Assembly: GCA_949285665.1 (NCBI GenBank)
Contig: CASDYC010000004.1
Location: 1 to 38,142, forward strand
Source: an uncultured bacterium
GTDB taxonomy: Bacteria; Bacillota_I; Bacilli_A; RFN20; CAG-826
Length of the DNA stretch: 38,142 nt
Direction: 5' to 3'
Shown: positions 7,599 to 16,653 of the stretch, piece after piece
Layout of the letters: each line of letters begins with the position of its first letter
Numbering within the stretch: the first letter of the stretch is position 1
The notes under the pieces: generated by a model
Told to the model about the DNA's origin: nothing
The model's database searches: none
What the model saw: the letters and a program-made list of their open reading frames with translations, nothing else
Made by a program: the position numbers and the translations under genes

Positions 7599-10523
7599 TT
7601 AAGCTGCTACAGTTTCAAAATAATCTAAACTACAAGCTTCACCAACACCATTATTGTTACCACCATCTCTTGCTTCAAAGAAAACAGTAACTTTTGTATT
7701 TGCCCAATCAACATTTGGATCTAAAGTTTGTAAATTAACACTATTAGTTGTATTATTTAATTCATTTCTAGCAACGTTCCAATCAAATAATACATAATAT
7801 TTTCCATTTGCATACAACGATACTTTTAACATTGCACCAGTTGGATTATCACTTGTTACTTTATAATTTAAAGTGATATTATTTGAATTTGGTAATGTGT
7901 AATATTTTGCCATCCACATATTTGTATTACCATTTCTTTTTTCATCACCACCACCATCAGAGCAGTCAATTTGAATAGTTCCGGTTTGTTCAAAACTTTC
8001 TCTATCAGTTGTACCCCACCAATAGTATTGACTTGTTTGATATTGTTCTCCAAGTAACCAATCTTCAGTTGATTCATCAAATGTATTGTTATAAATATCA
8101 ACATTACTTAAATCAATTGCAGGATCTACACTTCTTTCTGTTACAGTTACTTGATCTAGTCTTATTCCAACATCACTATTTGAAAGAACTTCAATTGAAA
8201 TAACACATTCTTTATTTTTATAATCTTCAAAATATTGAGAAATAGGGAATCCAAAACATTGCCAACCATTACCAGTTACATGTTGACTACCAGTTCCTCT
8301 AACACCATTAAGTGTTGCATTTTCAATTACAACTTTTTCTTCATCTCCAATTTTAACACTCACTTTAATGTATGCTTTTTGATTTTCATCTTGACTATCG
8401 CCTCTTGCGTTAAATGAAATCCAATAATTATCAATATTTGGTAATGTGAATGCATCTTTTACAGCTTTACTACCTTTTGCAATAGAAATATTTCCTTTAT
8501 ACATTGCACCAACATTACTACTTGCTGCATCACTTGAATTATAACTAACTCCACTTCCAGACCAATCTTCTTCCCATAATAAGAAGTCATTAAATAAAGG
8601 ATCTACTGGAATCAAAGATGGATTTTCTCTTAAATAATCTTCACTAATTGAAATACCATTTTTATCTGGAATATCAAATGTTTGTGTATTTTCTTGATGG
8701 TCAATATTATCAGTCATCATTTGCATAATTCGATCAACACTACAAACTTCAATATTGTCATTTAACATTCCAACAATTGTTCTAATATCTTCATAGCTAT
8801 GACTCCAAGGATGAACATTAATAATTGAATAGCCATCAACACTATGAATATCACTTTCATAAGTATTTAATCTTGCAGCAATATAAGCTGGAGTTGTTTC
8901 CCATAAAGAATCTCTTGGACCAACAAATGGTTTTCCATCAATCCACATGACACCACCTTGGACACTTCCAAAGTATTTATTTCCATCATAAACAATACCA
9001 CCAATTACATTATCTGCACTGGCATATCCTTTTAAAACTTGTGGTAAATTACCTTGAGAATTTCCACCAATTACAGTTACTGTTCTAAGTCCAGATTTGC
9101 CCATGTAAACGTCTAATTTTGAACAGAAATCTGCAAAATATGACCCATTATCTTGAGCAGCAAAATTTCCTGCATTTATATAACCTTGACCAGAAACTGG
9201 AGCGCAGAAATAATCATATTTATTACTAATTGTATTATAAACACTATCAATTACATTTGGCATTAAATCAACTAATGATGGAGTAATTGACCAAGTAACT
9301 GGGAATGTATCATCTTCTCGACCACTTGCGTTCATATAATTTGTTGCAAAAGGTGCAGTATTTTGCCAATAAGTTGCATTATCACCATCACTTACAACAA
9401 ATGCTACGTAATGTTTCCCTTCTTCTGCTGGTTTGTCAACGTCACTATTTGGTTGAGTAAATGTTTTTCCAGCAAATATGTCAGCAGCATGGAATGTTAA
9501 ATTACATGTATAATCAGTTGGAACTAAAAATTGTCCATATTGAGAGAAAAATGCAACATCTATATCTTCGCTAAATGCATAACCAAATATTGGACTATTA
9601 TCATCTAAAAATGAATGTAATGTCTTTTTAAATGAATTAGATACTGCGGTTGTATCATCATAATAAATATGGAAGAATTTATTACAAATTCCATAATCTT
9701 TTAAATATTTATTAGTATAACCTGTTCCATCATTATAATTTTGATGAATTAATCCTTTTGGACTTAATTCACCTAACACAATATTAAATAACCATCGATA
9801 TGATAATGCGACATTATCAAGATTAAATTTTTCTACTAAGCCTAAATCTTTATAAAATTCAACATCATCAATGCTAACTGGAATAAAACCAGTAATACCC
9901 GCTAATGTAGCTGCAGTATTTACACTAAAATTACCTGGTCTATATAAGATATATCCTGGGGTTGAATAACCTTCACCACTAGTTTCAGTGTATGCAGTTA
10001 CACCAACTGTATTATTATAACTTTCAAGAGGGATTTGACTTCCCCATGTGTTTTCTTTAACCATATCTGACCAGGAAGCAATATAATCTTGAACTGCTTT
10101 AGTTAATGTTATTGAAGTATATTCAAAATCATATTTTTCACTAGCTTCTTCAAGATAATATAAATCAGTATTTGTACCATTTGTTACATATGTTGAATCA
10201 ACATAATATGAAACTTCTTTTCTTGCAAATAAACCTTGAATTGCTTGAGCTGTATATAATCTATCATTGCTTGATAATTCTTGATCAATTAACTGTATTC
10301 CTTTTGATGTATCAAAATGTGTATTTTGATAATATGAAAATGTTTCTGGTGTAGGTGGTACATCAGGAATTGTAGTACTTGTTGTTGTAGTATTAGTTGT
10401 AGTTGTATTATCTGTTGTAGTTTGACTACTTGATGTGACATCGCTTCCATCACATGAAGTAATAGTTAAACTTAATAACAACAAACTAGCTAAACTAAGT
10501 AATTTTTGTTTGTTTTTCTTCAT
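7599..10523 (-). CDS. Large GxGYxYP-family lipoprotein with C-terminal binding domains
   Basis: A 974-residue secreted lipoprotein: lipobox ITSC with Cys24, a Thr-rich linker (about 35-51), then a GxGYxYP region. It carries VVSDGDN (376-382), TWSITPSLVDL and a divergent name motif SGQGYINA (444-451), and INVHPWSHSYEDI near residue 610. From about residue 650 there are two beta-rich domains of about 160 residues each, containing DEDWSGSG-type and CSDGGGD segments and many aromatics. They resemble carbohydrate-binding beta-sandwiches, though I cannot assign a CBM family. It begins 14 bases downstream of the permease gene stop. The likely job is processing or capture of a glycan on the cell surface before import. 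Activity is unknown. Confidence 0.82.
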   Translation of the reverse strand: MKKNKQKLLSLASLLLLSLTITSCDGSDVTSSSQTTTDNTTTTNTTTTSTTIPDVPPTPETFSYYQNTHFDTSKGIQLIDQELSSNDRLYTAQAIQGLFARKEVSYYVDSTYVTNGTNTDLYYLEEASEKYDFEYTSITLTKAVQDYIASWSDMVKENTWGSQIPLESYNNTVGVTAYTETSGEGYSTPGYILYRPGNFSVNTAATLAGITGFIPVSIDDVEFYKDLGLVEKFNLDNVALSYRWLFNIVLGELSPKGLIHQNYNDGTGYTNKYLKDYGICNKFFHIYYDDTTAVSNSFKKTLHSFLDDNSPIFGYAFSEDIDVAFFSQYGQFLVPTDYTCNLTFHAADIFAGKTFTQPNSDVDKPAEEGKHYVAFVVSDGDNATYWQNTAPFATNYMNASGREDDTFPVTWSITPSLVDLMPNVIDSVYNTISNKYDYFCAPVSGQGYINAGNFAAQDNGSYFADFCSKLDVYMGKSGLRTVTVIGGNSQGNLPQVLKGYASADNVIGGIVYDGNKYFGSVQGGVMWIDGKPFVGPRDSLWETTPAYIAARLNTYESDIHSVDGYSIINVHPWSHSYEDIRTIVGMLNDNIEVCSVDRIMQMMTDNIDHQENTQTFDIPDKNGISISEDYLRENPSLIPVDPLFNDFLLWEEDWSGSGVSYNSSDAASSNVGAMYKGNISIAKGSKAVKDAFTLPNIDNYWISFNARGDSQDENQKAYIKVSVKIGDEEKVVIENATLNGVRGTGSQHVTGNGWQCFGFPISQYFEDYKNKECVISIEVLSNSDVGIRLDQVTVTERSVDPAIDLSNVDIYNNTFDESTEDWLLGEQYQTSQYYWWGTTDRESFEQTGTIQIDCSDGGGDEKRNGNTNMWMAKYYTLPNSNNITLNYKVTSDNPTGAMLKVSLYANGKYYVLFDWNVARNELNNTTNSVNLQTLDPNVDWANTKVTVFFEARDGGNNNGVGEACSLDYFETVAA

Positions 10524-10537
10524 CTTTTTCTCCTTTT

Positions 10538-11458
10538 TTATTTCATTCCTGCAATATTATTTTGACTTAAGAAGTATTTTTGGAATACTCCATAAACTGT
10601 AATAATTGGTATAGTAATTAATATCATACCTGCGCTTCTAACAAAGCCATCTGCGTAATTCCCAAGTCCTGGATAAAACTTATACATAATAAGTTGTAAA
10701 GTTTGAACTGGACTTCCGCTTGATTGCATTATTAATGGCCATAAATATTCATTCCAAGTACTAACAACTGTTAAAATAACATATGTAATAATGACAGGTT
10801 TACTCATTGGAACAATTATTCTAAATATCTTTTTAAATTCATTGCATCCATCCATTTCAGCACTCTCTAGTACAGAATTTGGAATTGTTTGCATATATTG
10901 TTTTAATAAGAAAATACCAAATACATTGACAATACCTGGTAAAATTAATCCAAATACATTTTGGTTAATTCCCATTTTTAAAGCAATAATATAATTTGGT
11001 ATCATTAATACTTCACCAGGCACCATCATTGTTGCAAGTAGTAAACCTGAAACAATTTTTTTACCTTTAAATTCAAGTTTTGTTAAAGTATATGCAACAA
11101 TTATTGCAATAAATAATGAGATTGCTGTAAAACATACAGTATGACAAATTGTATAACCTAAAGCCATCCAAAAGCCACTTACATTCATTGCTGTCCAATA
11201 ATTACCAAGTGTAAAATTTTCAGGCCATAAATATAAAATATCAGCATTTGGTATTGTTTCTGGTGCTTGTAGAGAATCAATAAGTTTTAAATAGAATGGA
11301 AATACTTGGCAAAATGCAATAAAAGTTAAAAATACATATGCAAATATCTTAAAACCAATACTTCCAGCTCTTTTCGATTTTCTTTTATCAACTCTAAGTG
11401 CAATATTGTTAGAGGTTTCAAAATCAATTCTTCTAACAGTTTTTTCTTTATTATTCAA
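10538..11458 (-). CDS. Carbohydrate ABC permease, MalG type
   Basis: A 306-residue inner membrane subunit with about six membrane helices. The cytoplasmic EAA loop that docks to the ATPase is visible as LESAEMDGCNEFKKIFRIIV. The start is TTG at 11456-11458, supported by GGGAGG nine bases upstream and by its 8-base overlap with the end of the other permease gene, a coupling usual for these pairs. A charged N-terminal tail of about 30 residues precedes the first helix. The C-terminus QKYFLSQNNIAGMK is typical of this family. It pairs with the gene at 11451 and the binding lipoprotein at 12403. Oligosaccharide specificity is not readable from the permease. Confidence 0.93.
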   Translation of the reverse strand: MNNKEKTVRRIDFETSNNIALRVDKRKSKRAGSIGFKIFAYVFLTFIAFCQVFPFYLKLIDSLQAPETIPNADILYLWPENFTLGNYWTAMNVSGFWMALGYTICHTVCFTAISLFIAIIVAYTLTKLEFKGKKIVSGLLLATMMVPGEVLMIPNYIIALKMGINQNVFGLILPGIVNVFGIFLLKQYMQTIPNSVLESAEMDGCNEFKKIFRIIVPMSKPVIITYVILTVVSTWNEYLWPLIMQSSGSPVQTLQLIMYKFYPGLGNYADGFVRSAGMILITIPIITVYGVFQKYFLSQNNIAGMK

Positions 11459-12380
11459 TTGATTTTACCTCCCTTCCAGAAATAATTCTTTGGATAATTG
11501 TAAATATTAAAATAATTAAAAATAGTATCGTTGCATACGCACACGCTCGACCTATTTGTCCATCTTGAAATGCTGTATTATAAATGTAAAGCATTTCACT
11601 TGTTGTACCATATCCACCTTGGGTTACAAGTTGCATTGGTCCTAAAATTTTAAATCCATCAATAATTGATAAAATAACATTTAAAATAACTGCATTTTTC
11701 ATTAATGGTAATGTTATTTTAAAAAATACCTTACTTTGAGATTTACTTTCCATCATAGCTGCTTCTTTATAAGTATTTGGAATACTAATTAAAGAAGAAT
11801 AATAAATTAACATTTTGGTAGAAAATCCTAATAAAAACGGCATAACCATTAATGAAATTAATGCATATGATTCACTTGTTAACCATTGTATAGGTTCTCC
11901 TCCAAATGCCATTACTATTTGATTAGCCAGAGATGAATTTTGTGATCCAAAAACCATTTTAGTAACATCACTTCCAACAACACCACTAACTAATGATGGC
12001 CAAAATAATAATCCTAAGAATAATTTTTGTCCTCTTTTGATTGAATATATTAAAAAAGCACATAATAAAGCCATCAAATTATTTCCAACAGTCATTACAA
12101 GAGTCCAAACAATTGTAACACCCATTGCCGACCAATAATCTTGATCAAATCTTGGATTAGCTATATCAAACATTCTTATATAATTATTAAGTGTAAATTC
12201 AATCTCGCCGCCATTAGCAAGTTTTGCTAATGTTACGTTTGTAAAAGACATTACTAAAGCCGCAACAAATGCAATTACAAACCATATTGTCCACCAAGAC
12301 ATTGGAAAAGCCAAAAGCCCTGTAGCTTTTAGGGCTTGTCTATGTTTTCCAATTCTTCGTTTTTTAACTGAGATTTCCAT
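11451..12380 (-). CDS. Carbohydrate ABC permease, MalF type
   Basis: A 309-residue membrane subunit with six predicted helices and the EAA loop YKEAAMMESKSQSKVFFKITLP. It opens with a basic segment and a long first periplasm-type loop as in LacF/UgpA-like subunits. It lies 22 bases after the binding-protein gene and overlaps the following permease gene by 8 bases. The order binding protein, MalF type, MalG type is the standard CUT1 arrangement, which carries oligosaccharides or glycosides. Together with the ATPase at 3389 the importer is complete. Confidence 0.93.
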   Translation of the reverse strand: MEISVKKRRIGKHRQALKATGLLAFPMSWWTIWFVIAFVAALVMSFTNVTLAKLANGGEIEFTLNNYIRMFDIANPRFDQDYWSAMGVTIVWTLVMTVGNNLMALLCAFLIYSIKRGQKLFLGLLFWPSLVSGVVGSDVTKMVFGSQNSSLANQIVMAFGGEPIQWLTSESYALISLMVMPFLLGFSTKMLIYYSSLISIPNTYKEAAMMESKSQSKVFFKITLPLMKNAVILNVILSIIDGFKILGPMQLVTQGGYGTTSEMLYIYNTAFQDGQIGRACAYATILFLIILIFTIIQRIISGREVKSIE

Positions 12381-12402
12381 AAAATAATAATTTAATTAGA
12401 TA

Positions 12403-13725
12403 TTATTCAAAATCGTATAAAACTTCTTCTAATGCAGCTTGAATACTATATAAATAATTAGGTTCTCTTTCTCCATTAACTAAACCAGTTACAAATTGAG
12501 CTAATTCTTTTTCAATTGTTGGCCATGCAGCACTACCTGGTCTTGGAACAGAGCGATTAAGTTGTTCTTTATAAATTTCCCAATCAGCTGTATCATAAAA
12601 TTCATCTTCTAATGCTTCTTTTGTTGTTGGCATTAAATATTGAGTTGAATTATGTCCAACTTGAGTTTCATAATCTGTTGTAACAAATTTAATAAAGTCT
12701 GCAGCTAATGCTTGATTTTGTGATTTTCTTGTTAAAACAAGAGAATATAATCCGAGCCCACTACTAATATCTCCGCCTTCTTCATTTGGCATAATTGGAG
12801 CATATTTTATATTTATATCTGTATCATTATTCATTCTTGAATAATCAAGCATTTTCCATGAACCCATTTCAATAAAGGCAACTTTTCCAGTTTCAAATTT
12901 AGATTCACTAAATACTGTTGGTGTATATCCACCTTTTCCAAGTTGTTGAATTTTTGTTGCAGCGTTCATATTTTCTTGGCTTGATAATGTCATTTGAGTG
13001 AAATCATCATTCATAATTGTTCCACCTTCTCTTGCCGACATTCCAAGATAATACATTGCACCAAAGCTTTCAGCACCAGTACCAGCTGGGACTGTTGTTA
13101 AAAATAATTCTTCATTTCCGGTTAGATTATTTGCTTGATTATAAGCTTTAATTTTATCACCTAATTCTATATAAGATTCCCAATCAGTTGGTAAATCTTC
13201 TTCAGTTGTATCTTTATTTAAAACTTTATCTAATAAAGCTTTATTATAAACTCTTGTAATTGAATTTGCAGACATTGGAAGAGCATATAAATCTTCTTGA
13301 TATAAATTTGGTTCCCATAAAGAATCGATAAATAAATCTTTTGTATTTTGTAAACCAAAATTATTTAAATTTGCAATGCTTCCATCATATGCAAGTCTTT
13401 GAACATAAACATGGTCAATATATGCGACATCAGGAAATTCATTTCCTAATAATGCCATATTGTATGCAAAATAAAAGTCAGCTGTTGATTGAAATCTTAT
13501 ATCAATTGTTACTTGAGGATGTAATTCTTCATATCTATCAACTGCATCATTAATAACACTTTCAACAGCAGTACTACCTCCTGGCCACCATACAATAAGG
13601 TTCCCACTTAAGTTTGTATCATCATAACTTCCATCAAATGATGTAGTATTATTATTACAAGATGTTAAACAAAAACTACTAATCAATAAGGATGAAAGTA
13701 TAACTTTTTTTAATATTTTCTTCAT
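12403..13725 (-). CDS. Sugar-binding lipoprotein of ABC transporter
   Basis: A 440-residue extracellular solute-binding protein, family 1. The signal peptide ends CLTSC with lipid attachment at Cys23. The N-lobe has the family pattern NLIVWWPGGSTAVESVINDAVDRYEE and the middle has MSANSITRVYNKALLDK, the usual hinge-side block. Unlike its lipoprotein neighbours it lacks a Thr-rich linker, as expected when the protein must dock to the permeases. A GGGGGT ribosome site lies just upstream, preceded by a perfect hairpin. It should capture the oligosaccharide released by the surface proteins; mannose content is inferred from manA and GH38 nearby. Confidence 0.92.
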   Translation of the reverse strand: MKKILKKVILSSLLISSFCLTSCNNNTTSFDGSYDDTNLSGNLIVWWPGGSTAVESVINDAVDRYEELHPQVTIDIRFQSTADFYFAYNMALLGNEFPDVAYIDHVYVQRLAYDGSIANLNNFGLQNTKDLFIDSLWEPNLYQEDLYALPMSANSITRVYNKALLDKVLNKDTTEEDLPTDWESYIELGDKIKAYNQANNLTGNEELFLTTVPAGTGAESFGAMYYLGMSAREGGTIMNDDFTQMTLSSQENMNAATKIQQLGKGGYTPTVFSESKFETGKVAFIEMGSWKMLDYSRMNNDTDINIKYAPIMPNEEGGDISSGLGLYSLVLTRKSQNQALAADFIKFVTTDYETQVGHNSTQYLMPTTKEALEDEFYDTADWEIYKEQLNRSVPRPGSAAWPTIEKELAQFVTGLVNGEREPNYLYSIQAALEEVLYDFE

Positions 13726-13744
13726 AATTTACCCCCTAATTATC

Positions 13745-13774
13745 ATTTAAAGACCACAAAAGTGGTCTTTAAAT
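13745..13774 (-). promoter_or_regulatory. Intercistronic hairpin before the sugar-binding protein gene
   Basis: The exact 13-bp arms ATTTAAAGACCAC (13745-13757) and GTGGTCTTTAAAT (13762-13774) enclose four bases. It follows the 881-residue gene and precedes the binding-protein ribosome site. With no U-run on the minus strand, it is probably a processing or stability element that lets the transporter be expressed above the upstream gene; leaky termination is the alternative. Confidence 0.55.
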
Positions 13775-13795
13775 TAAATTTTACTTTTTTATTTA

Positions 13796-16441
13796 TTATG
13801 CAAATTGAATATCTGTAATAACACAATGGGTTGCATTATTTACAAGTTGAATTCTAAGTTCTACTCTTTTTCCAATAAAACTTGCAATATTATATGTAAA
13901 GTGTTGAATTTCATTTGTATCAACATGGACTGTATCACTATCTACACCATTTGCTTTAATGATAGTTTCACTTTCACCATCAACTACAACAAATTTAATA
14001 TCTGGATAAGTTTCACCATCTCTATGGAATGCTCTAAATCCAACTGTTACTTCATCATTATAAGCACCAATCATAAATGATTTAGATAAATATGAACCTG
14101 TGTCTTTAATATCAACACCTTCGCCAACACCTGCGTCTTGATTACCAGTAACTTTCCAGTTATCAGCTAAAATGTCAGTTTTATTCATCCATGAAGTATT
14201 TAAGCTATCATTTCCTTCAAAATGAATTTCAGTAATAACACCGTGGCCTCCAACTCTAATACCAATTTCTACTTTAACAGTTTGACCAATATATTCACTT
14301 AAATCATATCTTGGATGAACTACTTCATCTTTATTAACTAATAAATAATCTTGATCACTTCCAATTGCTCTAATAATTTTTGTTTCATTATCAGCATTTG
14401 TAACTTTAACTGCAAATTCTGGGAATGTCTCTTGTTCACTTGGATTTAATCTAACAAAAGTTCTAGCACCATAAGTTAAGATGAATGAACCGGTTTTTAT
14501 AGGTCTATTTTCTAAACCAATTGAAGTCCAGCCTTCGCTTCCTTCAACTCTTAAATCAGCACCTTGGCCAACGCCATCATCGTGTAAGTCGTTATTATAA
14601 ACCCATTTCTCTCCACCGACACCTTCTAAGATTTGTTGCTTATTATTCCAATCTTTAGTTTGTGAGCCAGAATCAACTGTTAATGTATAAGAAATTTTAA
14701 AATCAGAATTTGCAACTGATTCTGCCCAAATTACATATTGACCATCAGCAGCATCTTCGCTAATTGTTACATTACCATTATTATCGACAGTTACTCCTTT
14801 ATTTGCAGAAGCTTCATCTAAATAATAATTTATAGCACCATTTGTAACGTTTTCTGGAGTTACTTGAGCACCTAAATTAAATGTGTCTCCTGGTTTATAT
14901 GTTCCAGAAGTTTTGCTCATTGTGATACCAGTTGGATCGACTTGACCTTCAAAATTAAGAACTTTAATACTTAATTCTGCATTTGCATCTTTTGTTGGAA
15001 CTCTATGTTCAATAACCATTGCACCAGTTGTTCCTAATAATTCACTAGCTAATTCTAATTTAATAGTACTTTCTTGATTTGGACCAGTAAATCCTTTCCA
15101 ACCACTATTTTCATTTCCAGTTAATACATGAGCAATACCATCTTCTGTAACATAAACTACTCTATATTCACCTTGAACAGCACTACCAGTACTTCCAATT
15201 TTTACATTGAATGTTTTAGCGTTTTGTGGAACATTAACTTTAGCCCAGATCATACCAGAAGCTTTAGTTGTATCACCGCCATTGTTTGAATTTACTCTAT
15301 TTTCAATATCTATACCATATGGTTTTTCAGTTTGTCCCATATAATAAATCTTTTGATTTCCATCATCGCCGGTACTTCCACGTCTTTCATTTGTTTGCAT
15401 CATAACTAAATGCCAATCATCATATAAAGCATCGTGTTCAGCAGTACCTTTAATTTCATCTGCAGGATCTAAATTCCATGCAGATCTTAAAGATGTTTCA
15501 GTTGATTCATAAACATCTTTTAAAATTCCTGGATATAAAGTATCAGCAACTTCAACTTTAATTTTTGCCTCAACTTCTGGTTGAACGTAAGATTTAATTG
15601 TAACAACTGCTTCTCCAGCTCCAGTTACTTCATAAGTTCCATCTGTTTTTAATGTAAATACATCTTCATTAGAACTTTCTACTGTAAATGATCTATCTGA
15701 AGCATCTTCAGGAGCAATATTAATATTCATAGAATATAAATTTGGCCAATATGTTAAATTACGTGGGATTTGTTTACCTTTAACATTATCTAATCCGCCA
15801 CTTAAAATAACAGTCTTTCTATTCAATTCTTCTCCAGACATATCCCAAGTTGTTCCAAGGGCCGTTTTAAAGATGTAATCATATTCTTCTGTTTCATCTT
15901 CTAATAAACCTTCAACAGTAATATTGGTAACTGGTTTATATTCTTCAATATTAATATTAATGTATGTTTCAATATTTGAACCATCTTGTGTACTTGCTTT
16001 AACAGTAGCTACACCGCTTGCTGTTTCAGAAACACTAATTTCAGCTGGTGAAGTTGTTTTTGTAACAGTAACACCCGTATCTGTTGCAGTTGTAAACTTA
16101 CCATCTGTAATTTTTCCAACTTCCCATTTTAATTCTTTAATAGTTGCATCATTTGGTTGAACAACATATGGAACGCTTGTTGTAAATCCTTGAGAAACAG
16201 TAATTGTATAAGGATTTTCTAATGTACCTTCACCATTTTCATCTTCGACAGAGAAAATAACACCTGTAGCTTCTACTTTTATTTCAGAAGTCGTGATTGT
16301 TGTGGTAGGGTTAGTTGTTGTGGTTGTAGTTGTATTACTTTCAGTTGTAGTTAGACTTGATGTTGTATTATTATCACATGAAGCTAAAGTTAAACTTAAA
16401 AGTAATGCTGTTGCACACAATACAATTTTTCGTTTTTTCAT
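13796..16441 (-). CDS. Large Ig/CBM-like surface lipoprotein
   Basis: An 881-residue lipoprotein, first gene of the island operon. The lipobox is LASC (Cys22), then a Thr-rich linker (about 30-51). Domains, by pattern: a beta-domain with Big2-like strands (about 170-300), a carbohydrate-binding-like sandwich (about 320-500), another Big-like domain (about 502-592), and two tandem related domains at about 597-743 and 750-881. The tandem copies share W-x-N-K-x-x-I-L, D-x-G-V-G-x-G-x-D, the F-P-E/Y-P-D block and a final V-I-T-[ED]-I-x-F. No catalytic motif is visible, so binding of the target glycan is the likely role, though an unrecognised enzyme is possible. Its promoter carries both a CcpA-like and a LacI-type site. 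Confidence 0.75.
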   Translation of the reverse strand: MKKRKIVLCATALLLSLTLASCDNNTTSSLTTTESNTTTTTTTNPTTTITTSEIKVEATGVIFSVEDENGEGTLENPYTITVSQGFTTSVPYVVQPNDATIKELKWEVGKITDGKFTTATDTGVTVTKTTSPAEISVSETASGVATVKASTQDGSNIETYININIEEYKPVTNITVEGLLEDETEEYDYIFKTALGTTWDMSGEELNRKTVILSGGLDNVKGKQIPRNLTYWPNLYSMNINIAPEDASDRSFTVESSNEDVFTLKTDGTYEVTGAGEAVVTIKSYVQPEVEAKIKVEVADTLYPGILKDVYESTETSLRSAWNLDPADEIKGTAEHDALYDDWHLVMMQTNERRGSTGDDGNQKIYYMGQTEKPYGIDIENRVNSNNGGDTTKASGMIWAKVNVPQNAKTFNVKIGSTGSAVQGEYRVVYVTEDGIAHVLTGNENSGWKGFTGPNQESTIKLELASELLGTTGAMVIEHRVPTKDANAELSIKVLNFEGQVDPTGITMSKTSGTYKPGDTFNLGAQVTPENVTNGAINYYLDEASANKGVTVDNNGNVTISEDAADGQYVIWAESVANSDFKISYTLTVDSGSQTKDWNNKQQILEGVGGEKWVYNNDLHDDGVGQGADLRVEGSEGWTSIGLENRPIKTGSFILTYGARTFVRLNPSEQETFPEFAVKVTNADNETKIIRAIGSDQDYLLVNKDEVVHPRYDLSEYIGQTVKVEIGIRVGGHGVITEIHFEGNDSLNTSWMNKTDILADNWKVTGNQDAGVGEGVDIKDTGSYLSKSFMIGAYNDEVTVGFRAFHRDGETYPDIKFVVVDGESETIIKANGVDSDTVHVDTNEIQHFTYNIASFIGKRVELRIQLVNNATHCVITDIQFA

Positions 16442-16497
16442 AACTTTTCTCCCTTTTATTTTGATTTTTAATAAAACAATTGATCAGTTTGTTTCAT

Positions 16498-16513
16498 AGA
16501 AAATCGTTTTTCT
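16498..16513 (-). promoter_or_regulatory. LacI-type operator O1 (16 bp)
   Basis: The minus strand reads AGAAAAACGATTTTCT, a near-perfect palindrome with a central CG typical of LacI family operators. It starts at the predicted transcription start of the island operon, a classic blocking position. The identical 16 bases recur at 19218-19233 beside the lacI gene's own promoter region. Confidence 0.8.
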
Positions 16514-16519
16514 GTAATT

Positions 16520-16548
16520 ATTATAAAATGGAAGCGCTTACTTTACAA
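16520..16548 (-). promoter_or_regulatory. Main promoter of the glycan island operon
   Basis: On the minus strand, TTGTAA (16543-16548), exactly 17 bases, then TATAAT (16520-16525). The start would be near 16513, giving a leader of about 70 bases before an AGGGAG ribosome site and the 881-residue lipoprotein gene. Confidence 0.8.
16529..16542. promoter_or_regulatory. Catabolite-response (cre) site inside the promoter spacer
   Basis: The site AGTAAGCGCTTCCA (minus strand) matches 13 of 14 positions of the cre consensus TGWAARCGYTWNCW; the plus strand TGGAAGCGCTTACT also matches 13 of 14. It lies between the -35 and -10 boxes, so CcpA binding should repress. A CcpA gene is not in the window. 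Confidence 0.7.
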
Positions 16549-16575
16549 CATTATTTTTATGTTTTAGTAGAAACA

Positions 16576-16615
16576 TTAAAAAAACGTTAAATAAATGGGC
16601 TTTATTTTAACGTTT
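16576..16615 (-). terminator. Rho-independent terminator of the lacI unit
   Basis: On the minus strand a stem AAACGTTAAAATAAA paired with TTTATTTAACGTTT (one bulge, GCCCA loop) runs straight into TTTTTTT. It separates the lacI transcript from the island operon promoter. Confidence 0.75.
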
Positions 16616-16653
16616 GTATTAATAATATAAAAATTATATAAAAAACGTTTAAC

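Noticed and set aside
7599-7970. Frameshift or sequencing error at the end of the 974-residue gene
   Set aside because: The frame is open to a proper stop, and the beta-rich C-terminus keeps its composition throughout; a second frame there (7868-8104) is a shadow.
8009-8203. Open frames on the strand opposite the lipoprotein genes, here and at several other places (6116, 13341, 13805, 15924, 20450, 33681)
   Set aside because: They lie fully inside clearly coding genes, are rich in His, Leu and Gln or simple repeats, lack ribosome sites and show no family pattern. They are shadows of the real frames.
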